DNA of 64,000 nt from Rhynchopus euleeides (taxonomy: Eukaryota; Euglenozoa; Diplonemea; Diplonemida; Diplonemidae), in NCBI GenBank assembly GCA_963210315.1, contig OY723248.1, forward strand, positions 1,814,727-1,878,726, read 5' to 3'. Shown piece after piece: positions 10,427 to 20,155 of this stretch (the first letter of the stretch is position 1; each line of letters begins with the position of its first letter). The notes under the pieces are model-generated. The model saw only the letters and a program-made list of their open reading frames with translations, did no database searches and was not told the origin of the DNA. The position numbers were made by a program, and so were the translations under genes.

Positions 10427-10901
10427 ACCCTGTCCTGCAACCACAAGGCCCCTGCGCCCTTTCGTGAACTTATGGCCCTGGGCAGGCCACACTGATGACT
10501 GACAGCGAGTTCGCGTTCCGGGGAGTGCGCGATGTCAGTTCGCGACTCCAAACTAAAAAGCGACCATTCGTGAGGATTTTTTTGCGAGAATCCCCCGATC
10601 AGTCGCTATATGCTGTTTCCACCCGTTTCATGTTTCATTACACGAAACCCGCTTGAAATGGAAGCGATGACGCCCGTTTGTCGTACCTCTTGGTCCTCTT
10701 GCCTCATCGATGGAGGGCATGGATAGAGAGGCCCATAAACGGGGCCATGTTACTTGTGAGCACTTCTTGTGATGTCCCTACAAAACGAACCGGGACCCCG
10801 AACAGATCCGACGGTTGTCATGCCGTCATGTCTTCTTCTTTTTGCCCTTTCTTCCCTTGTGTGATTTATGGTTCGGCACAGCCCAGATTTTCTGTGCCCA
10901 T

Positions 10902-11109
10902 TTTTTTTTAGTTCGGCGTAGCCAACTGGGGAAACTTTCTGTGTCTTTAGCTGGATCGTGCGTCCCCACTCACACCACTTCATCAGACCGGGGAGTGGTG
11001 TACACAAAGAGTGGGGTCTGCGTTCCAACAAAACAACTTTCGGCAGTAATTGGTTTGTTGTTTCGTTTTGCTGTCACTTTACGATCCAGCGGGGGCACAG
11101 ATAGTTTTG
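10902..11109 (+). repeat. Dispersed repeat family C, copy 1
   Basis: About 205 bp beginning after a T-run with AGTTCGGCGTAGCC and ending ACAGATAGTTTTGT. It is nearly identical, in inverse orientation, to 25234-25450. Diverged partial copies lie at 11150-11277 and 20018-20155. It codes for nothing obvious and has T/A-rich ends. Confidence 0.85.
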
Positions 11110-11149
11110 TTTCTCTTCGGATCTTGCAGCCCCCCCCCCCCCCCCCCCA

Positions 11150-11277
11150 CACACGACTTCATCAGACTGGGTGAGGGGGTGGATCTGCTGTTCCAACAAT
11201 AGCTTTTCGGCAGGTGTTTGGCTTGTTGCCTCGTTTTGCTGCCACTCCACGGTTTAGCGGGGGGTGCACTGTGTGTC
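11150..11277 (+). repeat. Dispersed repeat family C, diverged copy
   Basis: Shares the order ACTTCATCAGAC, GTTCCAACAA, TTTCGGCAG, TCGTTTTGCTG and AGCGGGGG with copy 1, with indels throughout. It follows copy 1 by 40 bp, after a C-run. Confidence 0.65.
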
Positions 11278-11688
11278 CCTCACCCCCCGCCCGCCCGCCT
11301 CACCACCATTGTTTGCCGCAAATCCATTCATACGGTGTGGAAGCCTGGCTATTATCCCCACACTGGGTAGGTGCTCTGTTGAATAATGGCTCTCTCTTAG
11401 TGCTGCACCTCACTTCCACACACCCCTGTTGATTGTGCCACGGCTTGGTTGCGCTGTGGGGCGGCGATTGTCTCGCGCAGTTCCCGCACCCCACACTTTC
11501 CTTGCACCTCGCTGAACTGGCAGCTTGTCGACATGGGGGTCATTTTCCGGTGAAGCCACTAGCAGGACTGTGGCCGTTGATACCCCAAAAAATGCACCAG
11601 CTTCGGTCAGCTCCCCTCCCCCCCACACCCCCTCGCCCCAGCCCACACCCCCACCCCCACCTCTCATTGTGAACTCCCCTGCATTAGC

Positions 11689-12245
11689 TTAGCCCTTGTC
11701 TGCATCACCGCCCCTGCGACCACGGTGGCCTACACAGGGTTTTGGCCAGGCCAAGATTGACCAGGGGTTGCAGCCCATTTTGTCATGCACCATATGACCC
11801 CCGTGGTCATGACCAGGTCCCTGACCAGGGTCATCCTCTTCCTCTTCCTCGTCGTATGAGTACTCCAGACTCATGTCGTCTTCGAACAGCTTGATACCTT
11901 CTTCCTCAATGTGGGCTGCTCCTGCGGGTGTGTCATCAGGATTCTTCGTCCTCCCGCCTCCTGGACCTCTCCGCGCAGCGTCGGATTTGAAATGGCGAAT
12001 GCCCCGGCGGATGAAGTCTGTCACTGCCGCTACATCACTGACTGGTGGCGCCCTCTGGATGAAGATGAGATCCTTGCTCAGGCATTTCACACGGACACAG
12101 TCACAGTTCCTCGGCGCTATCGTCATCAGCAGGGAGAAATTGCCTTCGCATGAAGCTGCAGTGGGTCTTATTTGACCAGGGACAGGCCGAGTCACAATCT
12201 CAACTCGGTCACCGTGAACCCATGGGTTGGCTGCAGCCTGCCTTC
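11689..12245 (-). pseudogene. Coding-like relic, minus strand, unknown
   Basis: An open frame of about 185 codons on the minus strand. It follows a possible acceptor (GGCTGCAG) near 12233 and begins with the residues NPWVHGDRVEIVTRP. It includes the phrases CDCVRVKCLSK and DFIRRGIRHFK, then an acidic tail with SYDEEEEEDD. Its composition is unlike the simple-sequence shadow frames around it. It may be an exon of a minus-strand gene or a transposon fragment. I recognise no family and see no start or partner exon. Confidence 0.3.
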
Positions 12246-12467
12246 CCCCCCCTCCCCCCCACCGCACCCCCCGCAACTCTCGCAGGAAATAGCAGCGCCC
12301 TGCGCGTCAAAACACACACACACAGCACACACGAACGTTGTCCCTTCTCTCTTTGAAGGCCAGCGTCCCCCTTCTTTGAAAGGGAGGGACTGTGTAGGGG
12401 CCGCGAGCCTTGAGCCGGTTGATATTCCTTGAGGAGGCCGGGACCCACCGGGGGGGTGCACGCTACA

Positions 12468-12830
12468 ATGGTGAAGCCAATGAAGAAGGTGAAGAGCAAT
12501 CACAAGATGCCGAAGAACCTCCAGGTCTACGTCGTGCCGAAGACGGAGGGGAAGGACTCTGCAGCAGAGCTCCGTGATGCGGTGGCGCATGACAGCCCCG
12601 CGGCGGTGGGTTGGCTGAAGGATCACCTCTTCGGAGGCCGCATTCTTCGCGTCCCGGTTAGCGCGCAGCGTGCGAAGAAGAAGGTTGACAAGAAGGCGGT
12701 GCCCACATTCCCCTTCTACGTCCCCCAGCCGGCTGGGAAGAAGGCGGCAGCGAGCTACGACCCGACCGTGAAGGTTCGCTCCGAGAAGAGCAGAAAGAAG
12801 AAGGCATTCTCAGCAAAACAACGGAAATGA
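12468..12830 (+). CDS. Small lysine-rich protein, unknown
   Basis: A 120-residue, strongly basic protein starting MVKPMKKVKSNHKMPKN and ending in a Lys/Arg tail (SRKKKAFSAKQRK). Basic clusters flank a central block (SPAAVGWLKDHLFGGRIL) that could fold, followed by PTFPFYVPQP. Such ends are typical of nucleolar or ribosome-associated proteins, but I recognise no family. Codon usage matches its neighbours (GC-rich third positions, many AAG), and the frame stands clearly above the surrounding low-complexity DNA. No intron is seen. The start is the first ATG of the frame after the leader. Confidence 0.7.
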   Translation: MVKPMKKVKSNHKMPKNLQVYVVPKTEGKDSAAELRDAVAHDSPAAVGWLKDHLFGGRILRVPVSAQRAKKKVDKKAVPTFPFYVPQPAGKKAAASYDPTVKVRSEKSRKKKAFSAKQRK

Positions 12831-13611
12831 GTTTAACACCGGCGGGAGTGGTGGTGTGGGCCGTGCGGTGTGTGTGGGGGGAGGGGGGGGGGAGGGGGGG
12901 GTGGGTGAGGTGTCAACATACACCATACGCCCATCCCCTCCCCTCTTTTTCTCCGCTCACTTCTCTGCTCTGCAGCGCCGTGCTAGATGTTCACATGGCC
13001 TCTACGCCCCCCCTCTCTCGTTGGTGCCGAAATACCCTAGCCTTCTGCCCGACAAAAAAATAGGGGGTGTTCTGCGTTCGAAGAACACCAGCTGTCGTTG
13101 CTACCCTTCTCTCTTGTGATTCACCCGGTTGCATTACTTTTTGGAGGGGCTTTGCTGTCAGGTGGGTCAGAAAGCTGTACCAGTTGAAGAATACACACAT
13201 GTTATGTGAGGGCCGTGAAGGCGCCCTCGCCTTTCTTTTTCGCACTTTAGACCCATTTTTGACAGTTCCATTGCCCGACCTGGTAATTACTTTCTGGGGG
13301 TCTTCGCTAGCCGGTGCAAAAAAGTGCAGGCTGGTGCAGGGCAAAATGGGCCGAAAATGGGCCAAATCGGAGGCAAAAAAAAGGGCGGGGAGTTGGGTGG
13401 CCCCTAGCTGGGAGCACGCATTTGGACCCAAAAAATAATGTCGAGCGGTCCCTGTGCATTGTTCAGCCCTCACAGGACGAGAAGGCACGGCGGGGCCCGT
13501 GTCACGGGTAAACATTGAGATCAACCTGTCATCCTGGGCCAAGCCAAGATGGGAGCTGGCCGCCTGGGGCAATGCAGGAGCAACGGCTAGTGCTCGTGCT
13601 GGCACGAAGCG
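12831..13611. other. Intergenic, with family E repeat and satellite approach
   Basis: G-runs and a pyrimidine tract at 12880-12975, family E copy 1 at 13066-13140, then a segment with a GGGGGTCTTCGCT motif near 13296 and GGGCCAAAT/GGGCCGAAA words that resemble degenerate satellite. Confidence 0.45.
13066..13140 (+). repeat. Dispersed repeat family E, copy 1
   Basis: About 75 bp with the core TTCGAAGAACACCAGCTGTC and the later TTCTCTCTTGTGATTCA. It is repeated at 33411-33472 and 55869-55942 with about 80-90% identity by eye. Confidence 0.75.
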
Positions 13612-14482
13612 GAGCCAGGCAGTGCTGTCCCGAGAACGGGCCGAGCCAGACAGTGCTGTCCCAAGGGTGGGCCGAGCCAGACAGTGATGTCCCGAGAATG
13701 GGCCGAGCCAGGCAGTGCTGTCCCAAGGGTGGGCCGAGCCAGACAGTGCTGTCCCGAGAATGGGCCGAGCCAGACAGTGCTGTCCCGAGAACGGGCCGAG
13801 CCAGACAGTGCTGTCCCGAGGGTGGGCCGAGCTAGGCAGTGCTGTCCCGAGAATGGGCCGAGCCAGGCAGTGCTGTCCCAAGGGTGGGCCGAGCCAGACA
13901 GTGCTGTCCCGAGAATGGGCCGAGCCAGACAGTGCTGTCCCGAGAATGGGCCGAGCCAGACAGTGCTGTCCCGAGAACGGGCCGAGCCAGACAGTGCTGT
14001 CCCGAGGGTGGGCCGAGCTAGGCAGTGCTGTCCCGAGAATGGGCCGAGCCAGGCAGTGCTGTCCCAAGGGTGGGCCGAGCCAGACAGTGCTGTCCCGAGA
14101 ATGGGCCGAGCCAGACAGTGCTGTCCCGAGAATGGGCCGACCCAGACAGTGCTGTCCCGAGAACGGGCCGAGCCAGACAGTGCTGTCCCGAGGGTGGGCC
14201 GAGCTAGGCAGTGCTGTCCCGAGAATGGGCCGAGCCAGGCAGTGCTGTCCCAAGGGTGGGCCGAGCCAGACAGTGCTGTCCCGAGAATGGGCCGAGCCAG
14301 ACAGTGCTGTCCCGAGAATGGGCCGAGCCAGACAGTGCTGTCCCGAGAACGGGCCGAGCCAGACAGTGCTGTCCCGAGGGTGGGCCGAGCTAGGCAGTGC
14401 TGTCCCGAGAATGGGCCGAGCCACGCAGTCCTGTCCAGAGGGTGGGCCGAGCCAGGCAGTGATGTCCCGAGGGTGGGCCGAC
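13612..14482 (+). repeat. 31-bp satellite array 1 (about 28 units)
   Basis: Tandem units of 31 bp built as GGGCCGAGCCAGACAGTGC followed by TGTCCCGAGAAT, with a few variable positions. Six consecutive units form a 186-bp higher-order repeat seen three times (starting at about 13839, 14025 and 14211). There is no stop codon in any + frame, so long frames run through it by chance. Confidence 0.95.
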
Positions 14483-15199
14483 ATCACATCCGGTCTCGGC
14501 CCGCTGTCTGGACCGCAGCAACAAGAAATCTGCGCTGCATGCACAGGAGCAGGGGGACTTGGCCCGTCCGCACTCCGACATTGCACCGCGCTGCCCCAGC
14601 GCTCCAGATCACAAGGCCCCCTGTGCCGCAGGAGGTGGAGACGTCGCACACCAGCAGGATGACGTCGCAGACCAGTTCACCACCCCCAACAGTAGGTCAC
14701 ACTCCGCCTCGCCTGTAGGCCGTCTACTGTATGCAGGAGTCTGCGTGTGTTGATAAAGACACACACGCCCGGCACACCTGATTCTATGGGCAGCGCTCGT
14801 AACTCTCTCGGCGCCAAGTCGAAGCTGAGCAAGATTTGGTTGGACGGTGCAAATATAGCTAGCCTTGCGGGCTCGCTAAGACACTCTCCGAGCTAGCTAC
14901 ATGAACACAACATTGCACATCGCACGGTTTCGAAGGATGGGTACGCGATGCGGGTTTAGGTCTTGTGCTAATGTTACACACAGCAAGATCCCTGACGGAG
15001 GGGATCGATGGAGGCACTGAGGAGATCATGACTGGGAAGGGGTCCTGCATCGAACCCCCTCTGAGTGGAGCAAACACTCGGTACTCCGGGCGCCACGTTC
15101 TGCTCGGCTGGACATCACCCCGAGGTCGTGGCCACGGCCCCCGACCACTCACTGCGGGGAGCTTCCCGTCCAGACAGTGTCTGGACATCACTCCTGGGC
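14483..15199. other. Spacer between satellite arrays 1 and 2
   Basis: Unique sequence without a recognisable gene. The edges contain degenerate satellite words (for example GGCCGACATC near 14480 and GTCCAGACAG near 15165). Confidence 0.5.
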
Positions 15200-15771
15200 T
15201 CGACCCACTGGGCCGAGCCGACGAGTCGTGTCCAGACACTGGGCCGAGCCCAGGAGTGCTGTCCAGACACTGGGCCGAGCCCAGGAGTGATGTCCAGACC
15301 CTGGGCCGAGCCAGGGAGTGGTGTCCAGACCCTGGGCCGAGCCCAGGAGTGCTGTCCAGGCACTGGGCCGAGCTCAGGAGTGCTGTCCAGTCCCTGGGCC
15401 GAGCCCAGGAGTGCTGTCCAGACCCTGGGCCGAGCCCAGGAGTGATGTCCAGACCCTGGGCCGAGCCAGGGAGTGGTGTCCAGACACTGGGCCGAGCCCA
15501 GGAGTGATGTCCAGACCCTGGGCCGAGCCAGGGAGTGGTGTCCAGACCCTGGGCCGAGCCCAGGAGTGCTGTCCAGACACTGGGCCGAGCTCAGGAGTGC
15601 TGTCCAGTCCCTGGGCCGAGCCAGGGAGTGGTGTCCAGACACTGGGCCGAGCCCAGGAGTGGTGTCCAGACCCTGGGCCGAGCCCAGGAGTGCTGTCCAG
15701 ACACTGGGCCGAGCCAGGGAGTGATGTCCAGTCCCTGGGCCGAGCCCAGGAGTGCTGTCCAGACACTGACG
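15200..15771 (+). repeat. 31-bp satellite array 2 (about 18 units)
   Basis: Units of 31 bp: GGGCCGAGCCCAGGAGTGC followed by TGTCCAGACCCT, with C/A and T/A variants. They share the length, the GGGCCGAG start and the GTGCTGTCC core with array 1. Confidence 0.95.
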
Positions 15772-15787
15772 ATGTCCTGCCTCATAC

Positions 15788-15975
15788 CCGCCATGCCCGC
15801 AATGCACTTCCGGATCACATGGTTGTGGATTTTTAGCGCCTTCCGCATTCCCTCGAAAGACTTCTCCAAGCAGAGGGTCGAGGCCTGCACGTCTGTGACC
15901 ACGAGTGTCGTGATCTTCGTCTCTGTGGAGTAGTCATCGAAGAGCAGCGCCTGCTGGCTGTCTTCGTTCAGCATC
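15788..15975 (-). pseudogene. Class III adenylate/guanylate cyclase exon or fragment
   Basis: A 188-bp minus-strand segment lies between two satellite arrays. Its translation includes TKITTLVVTDVQASTLCLE, then GMRKALKIHNHVIRKC. This is the start of a class III nucleotidyl cyclase domain: the beta strand with the first metal-binding aspartate (TDVQAST), then the helix usually written as a leucine/histidine-rich A..H..(V/I)(I/L)R. The segment is bounded by CGTAG (acceptor-like) and GGTATGAG, a donor matching the GTATG donors elsewhere in this window. It may thus be a real internal exon of a minus-strand gene with satellite-filled introns, or a stranded fragment. I could not find the next cyclase block (normally containing GDSF) on either side. 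Confidence 0.55.
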
Positions 15976-15983
15976 CTACGACT

Positions 15984-18900
15984 AGGCCGGCTATGGGCCG
16001 ATCTCGCCCGTACTGGGCCGGACATGGGCCGATCTCGGCAGTACTGGGCCGGCTATGGGCCGATCTCGCACGTACTGGGCCGGCTATGGGCCGATCTCGG
16101 CAGTGCTGGGCCGGCTATGGGCCGATCTCGCCCGTACTGGGCCGGACATGGGCCGATCTCGGCAGTGCTGGGCCGGCTATGGGCCGATCTCGCCCGTACT
16201 GGGCCGGCTATGGGCCGATCTCGGCAGTGCTGGGCCGGCTACGGGCCGATCTCGGCCGTACTGGGCCGGACATGGGCCGATCTCGGCAGTGCTGGGCCGG
16301 CTATGGGCCGATCTCGCCCGTACTGGGCCGGCGATGGGCCGATCTCGGCAGTGCTGGGCCGGCTATGGGCCGATCTCGGCAGTGCTGGGCCGGCTATGGG
16401 CCGATCTCGCCCGTACTGGGCCGGACATGGGCCGATCTCGGCAGTGCTGGGCCGGCTATGGGCCGATCTCGCCCGTACTGGGCCGGCTATGGGCCGATCT
16501 CGGCAGTGCTGGGCCGGCTACGGGCCGATCTCGGCCGTACTGGGCCGGACATGGGCCGATCTCGGCAGTGCTGGGCCGGCTATGGGCCGATCTCGGCAGT
16601 GCTGGGCCGGCTACGGGCCGATCTCGGCCGTACTGGGCCGGACATGGGCCGATCTCGGCAGTGCTGGGCCGGCTATGGGCCGATCTCGCCCGTACTGGGC
16701 CGGCTATGGGCCGATCTCGGCAGTGCTGGGCCGGCTATGGGCCGATCTCGGCAGTGCTGGGCCGGCTATGGGCCGATCTCGCCCGTACTGGGCCGGCTAT
16801 GGGCCGATCTCGGCAGTGCTGGGCCGGACATGGGCCGATCTCGGCAGTGCTGGGCCGGCTATGGGCCGATCTCGCCCGTACTGGGCCGGACATGGGCCGA
16901 TCTCGGCAGTGCTGGGCCGGCTATGGGCCGATCTCGCCCGTACTGGGCCGGCTATGGGCCGATCTCGGCAGTGCTGGGCCGGCTATGGGCCGATCTCGCC
17001 CGTACTGGGCCGGCTATGGGCCGATCTCGGCAGTGCTGGGCCGGACATGGGCCGATCTCGGCAGTGCTGGGCCGGCTATGGGCCGATCTCGCCCGTACTG
17101 GGCCGGACATGGGCCGATCTCGGCAGTGCTGGGCCGGCTATGGGCCGATCTCGCCCGTACTGGGCCGGACATGGGCCGATCTCGGCAGTGCTGGGCCGGC
17201 TATGGGCCGATCTCGGCAGTGCTGGGCCGGCTATGGGCCGATCTCGCCCGTACTGGGCCGGCTATGGGCCGATCTCGGCAGTGCTGGGCCGGACATGGGC
17301 CGATCTCGGCAGTGCTGGGCCGGCTATGGGCCGATCTCGCCCGTACTGGGCCGGCTATGGGCCGATCTCGGCAGTGCTGGGCCGGACATGGGCCGATCTC
17401 GGCAGTGCTGGGCCGGCTATGGGCCGATCTCGCCCGTACTGGGCCGGCTATGGGCCGATCTCGGCAGTGCTGGGCCGGCTACGGGCCGATCTCGGCCGTA
17501 CTGGGCCGGACATGGGCCGATCTCGGCAGTGCTGGGCCGGCTATGGGCCGATCTCGGCAGTGCTGGGCCGGCTACGGGCCGATCTCGGCCGTACTGGGCC
17601 GGACATGGGCCGATCTCGGCAGTGCTGGGCCGGCTATGGGCCGATCTCGCCCGTACTGGGCCGGCTATGGGCCGATCTCGGCAGTGCTGGGCCGGCTATG
17701 GGCCGATCTCGGCAGTGCTGGGCCGGCTATGGGCCGATCTCGCCCGTACTGGGCCGGCTATGGGCCGATCTCGGCAGTGCTGGGCCGGACATGGGCCGAT
17801 CTCGGCAGTGCTGGGCCGGCTATGGGCCGATCTCGCCCGTACTGGGCCGGACATGGGCCGATCTCGGCAGTGCTGGGCCGGCTATGGGCCGATCTCGCCC
17901 GTACTGGGCCGGCTATGGGCCGATCTCGGCAGTGCTGGGCCGGCTATGGGCCGATCTCGCCCGTACTGGGCCGGCTATGGGCCGATCTCGGCAGTGCTGG
18001 GCCGGACATGGGCCGATCTCGGCAGTGCTGGGCCGGCTATGGGCCGATCTCGCCCGTACTGGGCCGGACATGGGCCGATCTCGGCAGTGCTGGGCCGGCT
18101 ATGGGCCGATCTCGCCCGTACTGGGCCGGACATGGGCCGATCTCGGCAGTGCTGGGCCGGCTATGGGCCGATCTCGGCAGTGCTGGGCCGGCTATGGGCC
18201 GATCTCGCCCGTACTGGGCCGGCTATGGGCCGATCTCGGCAGTGCTGGGCCGGACATGGGCCGATCTCGGCAGTGCTGGGCCGGCTATGGGCCGATCTCG
18301 CCCGTACTGGGCCGGCTATGGGCCGATCTCGGCAGTGCTGGGCCGGACATGGGCCGATCTCGGCAGTGCTGGGCCGGCTATGGGCCGATCTCGCCCGTAC
18401 TGGGCCGGCTATGGGCCGATCTCGCCCGTACTGGGCCGGCTATGGGCCGATCTCGCCCGTACTGGGCCGGCTATGGGCCGATCTCGGCAGTGCTGGGCCG
18501 GACATGGGCCGATCTCGGCAGTGCTGGGCCGGCTATGGGCCGATCTCGCCCGTACTGGGCCGGCTATGGGCCGATCTCGGCAGTGCTGGGCCGGACATGG
18601 GCCGATCTCGGCAGTGCTGGGCCGGCTATGGGCCGATCTCGCCCGTACTGGGCCGGCTATGGGCCGATCTCGGCAGTGCTGGGACGGCTACGGGCCGATC
18701 TCGCCCGTACTGGGCCGGCTATGGGCGATCTCGGCAGTGCTGGGCCGGCTACGGGCCGATCTCGCCCGTACTGGGCCGGACATGGGCCGATCTCGCCCGT
18801 ACTGGGCCGGCTATGGGCCGATCTCGGCAGTGCTGGGCCGGCTATTGGCCGATCTCGCACGTACTGGGCCGGACATGGGCCGATCTCGGCAGTGCTGGGC

Positions 18901-19647
18901 CGGCTATGGGCCGATCTCGCCCGTACTGGGCCGGCTATGGGCCGATCTCGGCAGTGCTGGGCCGGCTATGGGCCGATCTCGCACGTACTGGGCCGGACAT
19001 GGGCCGATCTCGGCAGTGCTGGGCCGGCTATGGGCCGATCTCGCCCGTACTGGGCCGGCTATGGGCCGATCTCGGCAGTGCTGGGCCGGACATGGGCCGA
19101 TCTCGGCAGTGCTGGGCCGGCTATGGGCCGATCTCGCACGTACTGGGCCGGACATGGGCCGATCTCGGCAGTGCTGGGCCGCCTATGGGCCGATCTCGCC
19201 CGTACTGGGCCGGCTATGGGCCGATCTCGGCAGTGCTGGGCCGGACATGGGCCGATCTCGGCAGTGCTGGGCCGGCTATGGGCCGATCTCGCCCGTACTG
19301 GGCCGGCTATGGGCCGATCTCGGCAGTGCTGGGCCGGCTATGGGCCGATCTCGCACGTACTGGGCCGGACATGGGCCGATCTCGGCAGTGCTGGGCCGGC
19401 TATGGGCCGATCTCGCCCGTACTGGGCCGGCTATGGGCCGATCTCGGCAGTGCTGGGCCGGACATGGGCCGATCTCGGCAGTGCTGGGCCGGCTATGGGC
19501 CGATCTCGCACGTACTGGGCCGGACATGGGCCGATCTCGGCAGTGCTGGGCCGGCTATGGGCCGATCTCGCCCGTACTGGGCCGGCTATGGGCCGATCTC
19601 GGCAGTGCTGGGCCGGCTATGGGCCGATCTCGCCCGTACTGGGCCGG
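15984..19647 (+). repeat. 31-bp satellite array 3 (about 118 units)
   Basis: A 3.66-kb array of 31-bp units GGGCCGGCTATGGGCCGATC plus TCGGCAGTGCT, alternating with units where CAGTGCT is CCGTACT and where GGCTATG is GGACATG. A 372-bp (12-unit) higher-order repeat is visible near the right end. All three + frames stay open for more than 1230 codons because the unit has no stop and is not a multiple of three. Confidence 0.97.
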
Positions 19648-19684
19648 GTCCAGGAGTGGTGTCCAGACCCTGGGCCGACCCAGG
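19648..19684 (+). repeat. Single array-2-type unit closing array 3
   Basis: Immediately after array 3 comes GTCCAGGAGTGGTGTCCAGA and CCCTGGGCCGACCC, which is the array 2 unit. Array 3 is therefore flanked on both sides (with the cyclase segment on the left) by array 2 sequence. Confidence 0.8.
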
Positions 19685-19809
19685 CTGTGGGTGGTGCATT
19701 TTGGTGCATTTTCCGTCGGTTTAGGTGAAAATTGTCGAATTTTGTCGAAATTTGACGACAGGTGACGAACAGCGAGAATCCCCGAAAAACCGGTTTTTAA
19801 TTCATTTTT

Positions 19810-19968
19810 GGGGGGGGGTCTTCGCTGACGAAGTTTTTGTCGAAGACCCCTGTCGTCGTCGTCAGAACACTGCCGTCTTCGGTGAAAAACCCCCTGAAAC
19901 AGCCGTTTTCCTAATTATGTGACGAACGACGAAGTTTGTCGAAGTTTGTCGACCAGCGAAGACCCCCT
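19810..19968. repeat. Short inverted-repeat (MITE-like) element
   Basis: Bounded by GGGGGTCTTCGCTG (19814-19827) and its exact complement CAGCGAAGACCCCC (19954-19967). The interior is rich in GTCGAAG/GACGAAG words. The same 13-base end motif occurs singly near 13296 and 45312. Confidence 0.5.
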
Positions 19969-20017
19969 CTGTGTCCTGATTTTGGAGCTTGTGGCATCCT
20001 CCCTCCCCACCTTGCAC

Positions 20018-20155
20018 CGCTTCATCAACACTGGGGAGTGGTGCACACAAAGAGTGGGGCCAGTGCGTTCCAACAAAACAATCATTTCTCCGAACTGGTT
20101 TGTGGTCTCGTTTTTGCTATCTCGTCACGACCCAGCGGGGGTCACAGATAGTTTC
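20018..20155 (+). repeat. Dispersed repeat family C, diverged copy
   Basis: Matches the second half of copy 1: CTTCATCA, GGGGAGTGGTG, CACAAAGAGTGGGG, GCGTTCCAACAAAACAA and CACAGATAGTTT are in order. Confidence 0.75.

Larger units (their letters stand above)
10427..12467. other. Intergenic region with family C repeats and a coding relic
   Basis: Two family C copies (10902-11109 and 11150-11277) lie in an otherwise low-complexity region. A minus-strand coding-like segment at 11689-12245 is listed separately. Nothing else is recognisable. Confidence 0.5.

Noticed and set aside
13066..13140. Family E as a tRNA-derived SINE because of its GTTCGAA word
   Set aside because: The B-box consensus needs a C two bases after the variable pair, which is absent, and no A-box precedes it.
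13612..14718. Long frames over array 1 on both strands (up to 552 codons)
   Set aside because: Pure satellite translation, open in several frames at once.
13612..19684. CRISPR array
   Set aside because: Repeats are directly adjacent 31-bp units without unique spacers, in a eukaryotic context.
15993..19765. Three overlapping + strand frames of more than 1230 codons as giant repetitive proteins
   Set aside because: They are an arithmetic consequence of a stop-free 31-bp tandem unit: all three frames are open equally and give the same peptide. No unique N or C terminus, start context or codon bias supports a gene.
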